Below are positions 35,834 through 44,675 of a DNA stretch of 64,000 bases, one piece after another (positions within the stretch are counted from its first letter, which is position 1; each line of letters opens with the position of its first letter). This DNA is from CBDCYS01 sp965226245 (GTDB taxonomy: Bacteria; Acidobacteriota; Terriglobia; Bryobacterales; UBA6623), in NCBI GenBank assembly GCA_965226245.1, contig CBDDCL010000015.1, positions 434,001 through 498,000 of the forward strand, read 5' to 3'. The translations under genes and the position numbers were made by a program. Under the pieces are notes generated by a model that saw only the letters and a list, made by a program, of their open reading frames with translations, ran no database searches and had not been told where the DNA came from.

Positions 35834-35868
35834 TTCCCGATAAGAAAGTAGAAAGTAGGAGAAAGTAG
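34843..35868 (+). CDS. IS1595-family transposase, altered C-terminus
   Basis: Nearly identical to the 319-aa transposase of the other copies through residue ~314, with zinc ribbon, VDETYVGG and HTDGWEGY motifs and Phe in LFYRLLQQ. The last residues differ (TPTNLVPPRCSGYW then SQLLPDKKVESRRK) because the extra 12 bases and the missing right tip let the frame run beyond the element. Catalytic residues are all present. It reads divergently from the ATPase gene at 31564-34779. Confidence 0.88.
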   Translation: MVGGMKEDYPRNLVELEARFSTEEACREYLLKLRWPEGFVCPRCGIQSSWASKRNLLLCADCGYQASVTAGTIFQDTRKPLTLWFRAAWWVTTQKGGASALELQRVLGLGSYVTAWTWLHKFRRAMVRPGRNRLVGRVEVDETYVGGVEEGVRGREMVGKALVAVAAEEDGRGMGRIRLRRIADASAASLEAFVEEAIQPGSLVHTDGWEGYAGLENKGYRHEVTVLRGKRQSASKLLPRVHRVASLLKRWLLGTHQGAVSHEYLDYYLDEFTFRFNRRTSRSRGKLFYRLLQQAVAADPAPYKTMVEATRAGTPTNLVPPRCSGYWSQLLPDKKVESRRK

Positions 35869-35973
35869 GGACAGAGTCCGATTACGGAACCAACCTAGTA
35901 CTTGTTTGCAAGAATAGGCGTTATAACACGGACCAATGAAGTCGCATGGAATGAGGATGTCCGATAGTTCGTA

Positions 35974-37365
35974 GAAAGTAGCGACTCTCCAGTCCGAGCC
36001 GTTAGGCTCGGAGTGATGTTTTATTTTTTTAAAAAGGAGAGTCGCTATGAAGAAACGATACCAGATCGACCGCGAACAAGCCGTTCGCCAATTCCACAAG
36101 CAAGCCGAAGAATCCGGGCAGGAACTGCAACTGCACTTGCCGCTCAAAGAAGTCGCCGCCGCCCTGCAGCAAAGTGTCGGTGAGTTGATGCGCCAGGCAG
36201 GGCTGGATCTGATGCAGCTCATCATGGACAACGAAGTGCGCCAGCTCGCTGGCGAGCACTACCAGCGGCGCCAAGCCGAGCAGCCCTACCGCTGGGGCCG
36301 CGAGAAAGGCTTCCTCGTCGTGGATGGACAGAAGGTCCCCATTCAGCGTCCGCGGCTGCGCAGCGACGACGGCCACGAACAATCCCTGGGCAGCTATGCG
36401 TTGTTCCGCCGCTGCGAGCCGCTCGACGACGCCGTTTGGGACAAGCTCATGCTGGGGCTCTCGACGCGGAATTACTCCCAAGCCGTGCGGGAGTTTGCCG
36501 CCGCCTATGGCATCGAAAAGTCGGCGGTGAGCGAGCATTTCGTGCGTACCAGCCGCGAGAAACTGCAGGCACTTTTAGAACGCCCTCTCGATAAACTCAA
36601 ACTCTGCGCCGTCTACATCGACGGCATCGAGTTCAAGGGTCAGCATCTGATCGTAGCGCTGGGAGTCGCTGTAGACGGGGCCAAAACGGTTCTGGGGCTG
36701 CGGCAGGGAGCGAGCGAGAACGCCACGGTGGTCAGCGAATTGCTGGAGGATTTGGCCGGGCGCGGCGTCGATTTCTCGGCGCCGATGCTCTATGTGCTCG
36801 ACGGCGCGAAGGCGCTCACCAAGGCGGTCCGTAAGCACGCGGGCAAGACGGCGCTGATCCAGCGCTGTCAAATGCACAAGCGCCGCAATGTGAGCGGTCA
36901 TTTGCCGCAGCAATACCGCGAATCGGTGGACCGCAAGATGGCGAACGCTTATGCCATGTCGAGCTATGAGGATGCCAACACGGCCTTGGAGAAGCTGCAT
37001 CGCGAGTTGCTGGAGTTGAACCCGTCGGCGGCGCGGTCGCTCGAAGAAGGGAGGGAGCAAACGCTGACGGTGCACCGCCTCGGACTCGACGATTTGTTGC
37101 GCTGTACGCTGGCGACGACGAACCCGATCGAGTCGGCCTTCTCGGTGGTGGACCGCGTCTGCGGCCGGGTGAAGCGCTGGCGGGGAGGCGATCAACGCGA
37201 GCGCTGGGCGGGAGCGGGTCTGTGGCTGGCGGAGAAAAGCTACCGGCGCGTCAAGGGCTACCGCCACTTGCCGAAATTACTCGACCAGCTCGCCAGACTG
37301 TCGACGCCGCCACCGGCCCAGGCCCAAGCGGCGTAAACTACAAGTTCTGGAGAGCCGCGCGTTTC
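35974..37365 (+). mobile_element. IS256-family insertion sequence, complete
   Basis: A 1392-bp element with imperfect 19-bp inverted ends GAAAGTAGCGACTCTCCAG (35974-35992) and, on the minus strand, GAAACGCGCGGCTCTCCAG (37365-37347). The adjoining bases (GTTCGTA left, AACGGAA right) do not form the expected 8-9-bp duplication, so the flanks may have been rearranged. It truncates the PKD-domain gene on its right. Confidence 0.85.
36047..37336 (+). CDS. IS256-family transposase
   Basis: A 429-aa mutator-type DDE transposase from ATG 36047 behind AAAGGAGAG. The catalytic Asp is in YIDGIEFKGQHLIVALGV, a second in MLYVLDGAKALTKAVRK, with the conserved RCQMHKRRNV zinc-like C-x2-H and the Glu in TTNPIESAFSVVDRV. 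The frame is intact. An antisense 230-aa frame is a shadow. Confidence 0.93.
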   Translation: MKKRYQIDREQAVRQFHKQAEESGQELQLHLPLKEVAAALQQSVGELMRQAGLDLMQLIMDNEVRQLAGEHYQRRQAEQPYRWGREKGFLVVDGQKVPIQRPRLRSDDGHEQSLGSYALFRRCEPLDDAVWDKLMLGLSTRNYSQAVREFAAAYGIEKSAVSEHFVRTSREKLQALLERPLDKLKLCAVYIDGIEFKGQHLIVALGVAVDGAKTVLGLRQGASENATVVSELLEDLAGRGVDFSAPMLYVLDGAKALTKAVRKHAGKTALIQRCQMHKRRNVSGHLPQQYRESVDRKMANAYAMSSYEDANTALEKLHRELLELNPSAARSLEEGREQTLTVHRLGLDDLLRCTLATTNPIESAFSVVDRVCGRVKRWRGGDQRERWAGAGLWLAEKSYRRVKGYRHLPKLLDQLARLSTPPPAQAQAA

Positions 37366-38699
37366 AACGGAATTCTGGACATGCTCGCTGCGGCGCGAAC
37401 GGCGCCATTGGGACTGTGAACAGTGACGGCATGATCCCGGGGGACGGCGGCTTCACCTGCGCGTTTGCGGACGGCCCGGCGGCCTCCACTGTCAGCGTCC
37501 AGGTCACCGACGCGTTCGGGTTCGATAGCAACGTGGCCTCGCTGAGCGTCGATGTCCTCAACGTAGCCCCGACGGTGAGCTTCAACCTCAGCGCCAACCC
37601 AGTCAATGAAAACGACTCCGTGCAAGTCACGGGAACCGTCGTTGACCCCGGCGCCTTTGACAGTCAAACAGTATTCGTCGATTGGGGTGATAGTTCCGCG
37701 CCGACAGTTCTCTCTCTCGATCCGGGCGTCAGCAGTTTCATGGCCAACCACCCGTACCCCGAAGACGACCCGACGAACACGAGCTCCGACCCCTACCCGA
37801 TCAATGTCACCGCGACCGACAAAGACAGCGGTTTCAACCAAGCGGGAGTGACCCTGACGGTCAACAACGTCGATCCGGTCATCACCGGCATCACAGCGCC
37901 CTTGGACCCTGTCCCGCTGGGCCAGCAGGTTGGCGTAACGGCGGACTTCACCGATGTCGGCACGCAGGACACTCACACCTGCTCGATCGATTGGGATGAC
38001 CCTGACCCAGCGAACCCGGATGGCAACCCGACCGTAGGTGTCGTCACGGAAACGAACGGCAGTGGGTCCTGCGAGGGCACTCGTACGTTTGGTGGCCCCG
38101 GAGTCTATCGAGTCGAAGTGACGGTCACGGACGACGACACGGGCGCGACCACGTCAGCGTTCGAATTCATTGTCGTCTTCGATCCTGACGACGGCTTTGT
38201 TACAGGCGGTGGATTCATCAACTCGCCTCCGGGAGCTTACACGCCTGACAACCCGAAGGATGAGGATTTCACCGGTAAGGCCAATTTCGGGTTCGTCTCG
38301 AGGTACAAGGGGGGAGCGAACGTCCCCACCGGTGAGACAGAATTCCAATTCAAAGTTGCCGGCCTCAACTTCCACAGCAGGTCCTACGACTGGCTCGTCG
38401 TAGCCGGCCCCAAGGCGCAGTTCAAGGGCGATGGCACGGTCAACGGCCTGTTTGGGTCAAACGGTGTGAATGGTTACGGATTCTTGTTGACCGCCACCGA
38501 CGGTCAACAGCCGGGCGGGGGCGGCGACGACAAATTCCGCATCAAAATCGTGGACAAGGACACGGATACGCTGCTTTACGACAACGGGGCAGGGTCTTCC
38601 GACGACATTGACGAGGCTAATCCACAGATCATCGGCGGCGGAAGTATCTTGATTCACAAGAAGGGGTCGTCTGAGAAAACGGAAACAATCGTACCCTAA
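37366..38699 (+). pseudogene. PKD-domain secreted protein, 5' truncated
   Basis: Open from the IS256 border and in frame from about 37368 (HARCGANGAIGTVNSDGMIP). At least two Ig-like/PKD-type units are visible: ASLSVDVLNVAPTVSFNLSA with VFVDWGDSS, and VTLTVNNVDPVITGITAP with CSIDWDDPD. The C-terminal ~150 residues (GFVTGGGFINSPPGAYTPD, GKANFGFVSRYKGG, FRIKIVDKDTDTLLYDN) resemble the post-COAP-1 type domain of surface proteins. The N-terminus and signal peptide are missing, removed at the IS insertion. The GTG at 37416 is not a natural start. Confidence 0.78.
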
Positions 38700-38742
38700 G
38701 CCCTTGGTGTGATTCAAGCCTGTTCGCCGATCGACTCAAGAG

Positions 38743-38779
38743 CTTAGTCCCGCTCGCGGTCGCGGAACTCTTATGCCGG
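38743..38779 (+). repeat. Dispersed repeat (TAGTCCCGCTCGCGGTCGCGG family)
   Basis: CTTAGTCCCGCTCGCGGTCG and GCGGAACTCTTATGCCGG, matching copies at 42768-42798 and 50246-50283 and partly at 12209-12228. It borders a gene fragment on its right. Confidence 0.6.
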
Positions 38780-39080
38780 TTTCATCTCCTCCACTGCCCC
38801 CTAGCGCCGCTGAAGCCGATGGCTTCGTTGCCGATACGGCCCCCGATGCTTACGAAAAATTACTGGATCGCCTGCTCGAGTCTCCCCGCTTTGGCGAACA
38901 TTGGGCGCGCCATTGGCTCGACTTGGTCCGCTACGGAGAGACGCGGGGACACGAATGGAATTACGAAATCATCGGAGCGTGGCGCTATCGTGATTACCTG
39001 ATCCGGGCCTTGAACGCTGATGTCCCCTATGACCAGCTTGTCCGTGAGCACATCGCCGGCGATCTGCTCGATTCTCGAAT
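38780..39080 (+). pseudogene. DUF1549 (PSCyt2) fragment
   Basis: The frame reads AYEKLLDRLLESPRFGEHWA, RHWLDLVRYGETRGHEWNY and DYLIRALNADVPYDQLVREH, then IAGDLL, the diagnostic DUF1549 sequence of large planctomycete/acidobacterial cytochrome-linked proteins. It is cut at about 39080, where the strand of homology flips to the N-terminal PSCyt1 part of the same protein class on the minus strand. Its left border is the repeat at 38743-38779. Confidence 0.8.
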
Positions 39081-39317
39081 CAGGGCTTCACGCGAATCAA
39101 GGCGAAGAGCGGAAAACTGCTTGTCCGGGCCGTGGCAGGAGTAGCAACGAGTAGCAAGCACCGGCCGGACTCTGGTTTCGAAGAATTCGACATCTTGCAC
39201 CGGGGGCTGTAGTGGAGATTGGGCGGTCGCTGCCCAACCCATCCAGATCGCGCCGACACCAAGAGCGAAACGGACGGTCCAAACAAGTTGCCGCCGCAGG
39301 TTTAGCCTTGCCACCAT
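39081..39317 (-). pseudogene. PSCyt1 (cytochrome c-like) N-terminal fragment
   Basis: From ATG 39317 the minus strand reads MVARLNLRRQLVWTVRFALG with a signal-like hydrophobic stretch. Then DVEFFETRVRPVLATRCYSC ends in the heme motif CYSCHGPD and continues ALRLDSREALI. This is the N-terminus of a PSCyt1-PSCyt2-PSD1 protein. It meets the DUF1549 fragment (38780-39080) in opposite orientation at about 39080, so an inversion inside one gene is likely. Confidence 0.78.
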
Positions 39318-39502
39318 GTGATCAGATTCCCCCAGATTCCCATCGTAACCGTTGTCGGCCCCACCTTTCCAGTTGAGGGTACCTGAAGGTCCGCTAGCTG
39401 GAGAACCAACATCGAGCCGCCGCCAAAGAAAACCGGTAGTCCACGTTGATGCGCAGTTTTCACCCACTGGGCGTCGCCCGGTCGTAAAGGCCGAAGCGCT
39501 CC

Positions 39503-39526
39503 GGCAGGCTAAGAGCCTACGCCACG
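39503..39526 (+). repeat. Hairpin repeat providing the yjbQ stop
   Basis: AGGCT AAG AGCCT followed by ACGCCAC, the same pattern as 30064-30086. The last codons and the TAG of the minus-strand yjbQ gene lie inside it. Confidence 0.6.
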
Positions 39527-39922
39527 GGTGACCTGGACGTCGATGGTCCGTGTGCGGGGCCGGTTGTCGAAGTCAATCAAGATGATCTGCTGCCAGGTGC
39601 CAAGGAGTAGCCGTCCTCCGACGATCGGGATCGACAACGACGGCTTCATCAGCGCGGCGCGGACGTGGGCGTAGCCGTTGCCGTCGTGCCAGGCCTGGTT
39701 GTGCTTGTAGTCGGCGTCCATGGGCGCGACCCGCTCCAGCGCGTCTTTGAGGTCTTCGATCGCGCCCGGCTCGTATTCGATCGTGGAAAGAGCCGCCGTC
39801 GACCCAGCGACGAACAGGTGCGCGACGCCGTCGGAAACCTCGTGGGACTCGCAAGCGCGGCGGACCTCGCCGCTGATATCGATTACGTCAGTGAATCCGC
39901 GTGTGGAGACGGTTACTTGCAT
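39509..39922 (-). CDS. yjbQ: YjbQ/UPF0047 family protein
   Basis: A 137-aa protein from ATG 39922 (MQVTVSTRGFTDVIDISGEV), preceded by GGAG. The family core is visible: GVAHLFVAGSTAALSTIEYE, DYKHNQAWHDGNGYAHVRAA, then SLSIPIVGGRLLLGTWQQI and ILIDFDNRPRTRTIDVQV. The conserved His residues and the WHDGN loop are intact. Members have been linked to weak thiamine phosphate synthase activity, but the physiological role is unsettled. The final residues GVGS and the stop come from the hairpin repeat at 39503-39526. The longer frame to 40297 is not supported. Confidence 0.93.
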   Translation of the reverse strand: MQVTVSTRGFTDVIDISGEVRRACESHEVSDGVAHLFVAGSTAALSTIEYEPGAIEDLKDALERVAPMDADYKHNQAWHDGNGYAHVRAALMKPSLSIPIVGGRLLLGTWQQIILIDFDNRPRTRTIDVQVTRGVGS

Positions 39923-40188
39923 GTCTCCATTATGGGTCTCGCGAACCGAGGGGTGAGCTTCGTAGCAGGGAACTGCGGAGTGGCGCAGGTCGGCGGTGGA
40001 AGGGCGCTGAAAGCCCCCTGGGACATGGCCGGAAACGGGTACCCGGCCGTGAACTGCCGGGCTACACGCGCTTTGCGCGGAAGCTGCCTGAATGAAGGCG
40101 GCTGTCTGTTGCCGGAGCTGCCGGTGGGACTTTTGTTCCGTGAATTTGACTGCCCGGTCGCCCCAGTAAAGGAAAAAGAGTACAAGGG

Positions 40189-41088
40189 TTAAGGGGAAAC
40201 TTCCCGGGCACAACGGAACCCAATGACGCTGCCCCTGCAGCCAGGTTGGACCCTGTAGCGCTTCGACGCACGCAGGTCCCCTGGAAGGCCGCCCCACGAC
40301 CCGCCGCGCAAAACCCGCACGTCACCACTCGAAGGTCCTTGCGGGTTTTTCTCTGGAGACTTCGAGTAGTAATCCGCTTCATAATAGTCCGCCACCCATT
40401 CCCAGACGTTCCCGGCCATGTCGTATAGCCCGAGGTCATTGGCAGGGTAGCTGCCCACCACGGACGTTCCACCCAGGTTTCGTCCATAATTCGCGTACTT
40501 CTCGCTAATGTCGTCACCCCAGGGATATTTCAGTCCTTCTTTCCCGCCCCGGGCCGCGTATTCCCACTCAGCATCCATGGGCAGTCGCCCGCCGGCCCAC
40601 TCACAATATGCTTTCGCGTCTTCCCATGAAACATTGACGATCGGGTGGTCTTCTCTCTCCCAACCATCGTTGAACTCAGGAGCCTCCGGCATGACTCGCC
40701 CCGTTGCCTGGGCGAAGCGCCTATATGCGGCGACTGTTACCGGCGCCCGGCTCATGAGAAAGGCTCGCGTAATGTCAACCTGGTGTTGCGGCTTCTCTTG
40801 GCGTAGGGCCGCGTCATCTCCTTTTACCGGTCCCATCTGGAAAGTCCCGGGGCGGATCAAGACGTATTCCAACCCGTCTTTCTGTTCCGGGGAGCCGATT
40901 AGTTCGCTCAACTTCTGGAAGTCTATCTTGCTGTTGCCGACCGACCCGTGGGGCGCCATCACCGCCTCCCGTCCTTCCCCATCCGCTCCGCCACCGAGCG
41001 CCCGTCAGATGAGCAAGACAGCCGCGCACAAGGCGAAGCCGGCGCCTCCACAGACCCCCAACACCGCTAGACGCTTCCAAGTTGTCAT
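40189..41088 (-). pseudogene. SUMF1/FGE-domain protein with in-frame TGA
   Basis: From ATG 41088 the frame reads MTTWKRLAVLGVCGGAGFAL and a membrane anchor ending AAVLLI, then a TGA at 41005-41007. It continues in the same frame as RALGGGADGEGREAVMAPHG into a full SUMF1/FGE (formylglycine-generating-like) domain: VLIRPGTFQMGPVKG, PVTVAAYRRFAQATGRVMPE, LPMDAEWEYAARGGKEGLKY and VWEWVADYYEADYY, RVLRGGSWGG, SVIGFRCAREV. A shorter product could start at 40962 or 40959 and lack the anchor. Either a recent nonsense mutation, a sequencing error or readthrough; TGA followed by C is a comparatively leaky context. The catalytic role is uncertain since many SUMF1 proteins in Acidobacteriota do not modify sulfatases. 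Confidence 0.8.
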
Positions 41089-41290
41089 GGTCCCAACCGG
41101 CTGTTAGCGCGGCGAGCGCTAACTGGAATATCTCCTACGACAATAGCACGCAGGTATGGGCTCGGCTGCTGATCGCCACAATGTCCCATTCACCCAACGA
41201 GGCAGCCGAGCGCGTGCAGCGGTAGCCGGTAACTGCACTCTCTGCGGCCTGCTGTAGCGCCCCTGTCGCGTGGTGGCCCACGGGAAGGGC

Positions 41291-41434
41291 TTACCCGGCT
41301 AGTGCCTTCTCGAACAAAGCTCTCCGGTGCATCCTGCGGATGGTGAGGTAGACCTTGGCCGCGGAAGTACCGAGCACGAGTACGGCGGCAGAGAACCACA
41401 CCAGTGTTTTTACTCTCGGATCGATGTGTCGCAT
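41291..41434 (-). CDS. Small single-pass membrane protein
   Basis: A 47-aa protein from ATG 41434, preceded by GGAGG. A membrane helix (TLVWFSAAVLVLGTSAAKVY) at residues 10-29 is followed by a basic tail TIRRMHRRALFEK. Family unknown. The clean ribosome binding site and helix support it. Confidence 0.55.
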   Translation of the reverse strand: MRHIDPRVKTLVWFSAAVLVLGTSAAKVYLTIRRMHRRALFEKALAG

Positions 41435-41468
41435 GATCCAACCTCCGTCAGAATGGTCTAACTGGACA

Positions 41469-41627
41469 TCAGCGGTTCTTCTTGATGTCCTCAATTAGAC
41501 CAGCGTATTTGGCCGCGGTTAAGGGCCATGCCGAAAATGAATCAGCCCCATTCTCGATCGGCGAGCGGCCGAGCCAGAATTTGGCTTGGATTTCTTCGCC
41601 ATGCAGCAGTGAGGCCAGTTTCTCCAT
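41469..41627 (-). CDS. Small hypothetical protein
   Basis: A 52-aa frame from ATG 41627 (MEKLASLLHGEEIQAKFWLG, ending EDIKKNR). It lies 34 bases upstream of the small membrane protein gene on the same strand. A longer frame reaches 41684. No family recognised; may be the end of an eroded gene. Confidence 0.4.
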   Translation of the reverse strand: MEKLASLLHGEEIQAKFWLGRSPIENGADSFSAWPLTAAKYAGLIEDIKKNR

Positions 41628-41853
41628 ATAGAAATGGCTGGAACGCGGGTTCGAGGCTGTACTTCGCGACGCCATGACGCCCACTGGCCCCGTGGGCAGC
41701 CGTTACTGGAGGTCTTCTACGATCCCCGGTCGCTTCAAACGGCGGCATCGAGACGCAGCTACACGGGATGGACTGCGGGCCCAAAAGTGAGAATGAGAAA
41801 CAAAATTGGAGTGGGTACAGCAAGTGGTTCGAATCAGCCGCAACGACCAGAGG

Positions 41854-42790
41854 TCATTGCGGGAGCTTCACGGGGATAAACGGCCCGGAAGGCGTCGAAA
41901 CACCTGCGACGACGGCGACGACCGGCAAGTTACCGTCCAGGGCGTTCGAGGGAACTTTAACGACGAGTTGGTACAGGCCGGCACAGCAGGGGGCGGTGCC
42001 GGCGTAAAAGATGTCGCCGCCGACAAGTGGAATGCCGCCGATGGTTATGGTGAGACTGTCTTTGTCCCTGATCTCCGCCTGGCCGAAAGAGTCTGGCAAC
42101 TTGGCTGCCGGGATCTCCCCTGCTTGAACAGGCGGATTCGTGGGGCCGAAGCCGGTCGCAAACAGGCTGATGAACTCTCCCGGTTCAGCGGGCCGGGCGC
42201 CGGGGATGATGTTCGGATCGAAGACAACATCGGGGCCGCCGCCGTGCAACGCAGCGATTGGGTTGGCGCCTGCCGGGTCCATCGACCCCGGAAGCAGGAC
42301 GACGAAGAAGGCCGGAGTGACGTCTTGCACGACGATCGTCTCGGCTCCACTTCGACGCTCGGTTGCCGTGTCGCATCCCGTTATTACCTCAACCGAAACG
42401 GGGCCTCGAGCCCCCAGAGTCGGGGCTTGCAGGTTGAGCTGATTGGCGAAGACGTGGAGGATTGGCGACTTCTCCCCGTTGATTTCGACGCAAATACCTC
42501 GCTGCCTGGTAGCAACCCTGCCTTGGGTGTCGAGTTCGGGTTCGATGTCAACGGTTCCTTGCGGTGCAAAGTTGGAACCGAAAATGGTGATGATCGTGTT
42601 GGGAGAAATCGAATTCAAGGTGGGCAGCAGGTTCGCCACAACGACACCGCCACTGCCGATGGCGGGGATTGGGCCGCCACCACCACCGCCGGCGGGTTGG
42701 ACCGTTGCTTGTGTAGTGTAGATGCTGTCACCCGTCTGCAGGTTGTTGCCATTGGCAGCGTTGCCGGTCCTGCTCGCGGTCGCGGAACTC
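41854..42790 (-). pseudogene. Solibacter C-terminal domain (TIGR03437-type) protein, 5' truncated
   Basis: The minus strand reads TGNAANGNNLQTGDSIYTTQ, a Gly-rich hinge, then SISPNTIITIFGSNFAPQGT, ILHVFANQLNLQAPTLGARG, RPAEPGEFISLFATGFGPTN and GLYQLVVKVPSNALDGNLPV. This is the order of landmarks of the TIGR03437 domain (Gln-x-Asn-hydrophobic-x-hydrophobic-Pro, G-E-x-hydrophobic-x-x-ATGFGPT, GLYQ-x-x-hydrophobic-VP). The domain ends secreted proteins of Solibacter relatives and marks the lineage of the window. The N-terminus is lost at the dispersed repeat 42768-42798. Confidence 0.85.
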
Positions 42791-42798
42791 TTCGTGCG
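42768..42798 (+). repeat. Dispersed repeat (same family as 38743)
   Basis: TCCTGCTCGCGGTCGCGGAA then CTCTTCGTGCG. It sits at the truncated 5' end of the TIGR03437 gene. Confidence 0.6.
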
Positions 42799-44675
42799 AG
42801 CTCTGGACGACGCGGATGACAAGTGGATTCGTCTCCGAATGGCGCCCCGACCCAAAAACGCTGTCCATTAGCCGCGAAACCGTACAGGGAGAACCGGGTG
42901 CCGCAAGAATTTTCTGCCAGTTGCAGCAACAATTTCATTGCTAGGGTAAATAGTGATCGGCCCCTCAGCTAGAGGGAGGTCGGCTGATCTATCTTGACCG
43001 TCTCGATCAGTCCGCCCTTTGGTCATCACATTGCGTTGGTTCGAAACAGCAGCGTCGTCGCGGCAAGCTGTCGCCGGGCTCGCCGGCCGCCATAACTCCG
43101 CGAGGGAAGGCACGGAATGGCGGCGGCTCGCGGACAAGCCGTTTCAACCCTTCGTGATTGTTCCGGTGGCCGCCCTGTTAAGCGCGGTGGGTTACGCCGC
43201 GGAACTCCCATCCGCGGCAGCTTCGGAGCCGGCCCCAAGAACTGCCGTCGTGGAGGGGGCGACACCGCCGCAAAGCGCCGCGGCCTCGGGGTCGGAGTCG
43301 GCCCCGGCTGAGAACTCCGCTTCCAGTGCGGAAACCCGTTCGCCGCCCGGAACCACTGGAGGTGAGCGAACCACGCTCAACCTGCTCGGCGAGGTGGATT
43401 CCTCTTCGGGGGAGAGCCGCCGCAATGAGAACGTTGAGATCACTCTCATCGACAACAACGTTCTCAAAGAACTCAACATCCGCATGGGGACGACGGCGAC
43501 CATCATCCAGGAGTTTGACGCCGACAAAGGCTATTTCGGAAGAGAGTTTGGCGGAGAGCCCTCGCGGCAGGTCCATCTGGCGCCCTCGCGGGCCTCGCGG
43601 CTTCATGGAAACCTCTACGAGTCCCACAACAACAGCCTTTTCTCGGCGCGGTCGTTCTTTCAGGTCGGCGACGTCAAACCGGCGCGAGTGAACGACTATG
43701 GCTTCCAGCTGGGTTCTCCCTTGTGGCGGGGCGCGAACTTTTCCGTCGACGGCAGCCAGCAACGGAACCGCGGCAGCGTCAACGGCAACGTTCTCGTTCC
43801 GCGTCCCGACGAGCGAACGCCGCTTGCAACGGACCCGGAAACGCGAGCGTTCGTCTCCAGAATCCTGGAGTCCTACCCCGACACTCCGCCGAATCGAACC
43901 GATATCAACCCGCGGGTGCTGAACACCAATGCGCCCCAGGAAATCGACAACGACGCGGCCGGCGCGAGGCTGGACCAGGCTCTTAGCGGCTCTGACTCCC
44001 TGCTGACCAGCTACCGGTTCAGGACCCAAAAAGTGGAAGGCTTTCAGCTCGTCAAGGGACAGAATCCCGACACAACGACACGTTCCCACGACGCCCGCAT
44101 CACCTGGAGCCGGATCTGGTCAGCGGCCACGATATCCGATTTCTCAGCCGGTTTCGATCGAGTCACCTCGCTGATCGTGCGGGACGAGACCGCACTCGGC
44201 CCCTCGATCAGGGCCGGCAGAGAGCTGCAAAGCCTTGGGGGCACGTCGAGCGTTCCTTTTGACCGTGCGCAGAACCGTTTTCGCTACGCCGGGCTTCTGC
44301 GCCACACCCGCGGCCGCCATTTTTGGACCGCGGGTTTCGAAGTGCTTCGAGAGCAGCTCAACGGAGTCGAGAGTTCCGGACACGTTGGAAGTTTTATTTT
44401 CCGCACCGACTTCCTAGACGAGGCCGGCCAGCCGCGCGACACCATCACCAACCTGCGGCTCGGCACGCCCAGCCTTTTCTTCAAAGGCATTGGGAACACC
44501 CATCGCGGCTTTCGAAGCTGGCGCATGCAGTATTTCCTTGGAGACCAATGGAAACCGAACTCTAGCTTGACGCTGAACTTCGGTTTGCGTTACCAGCCCG
44601 CCACGCCTCCCTGGGAAGTGAACCGCTTGTCGGAGATCCCCTATCACTGCGACTGCAACAACTTCGCGCCTAGTA

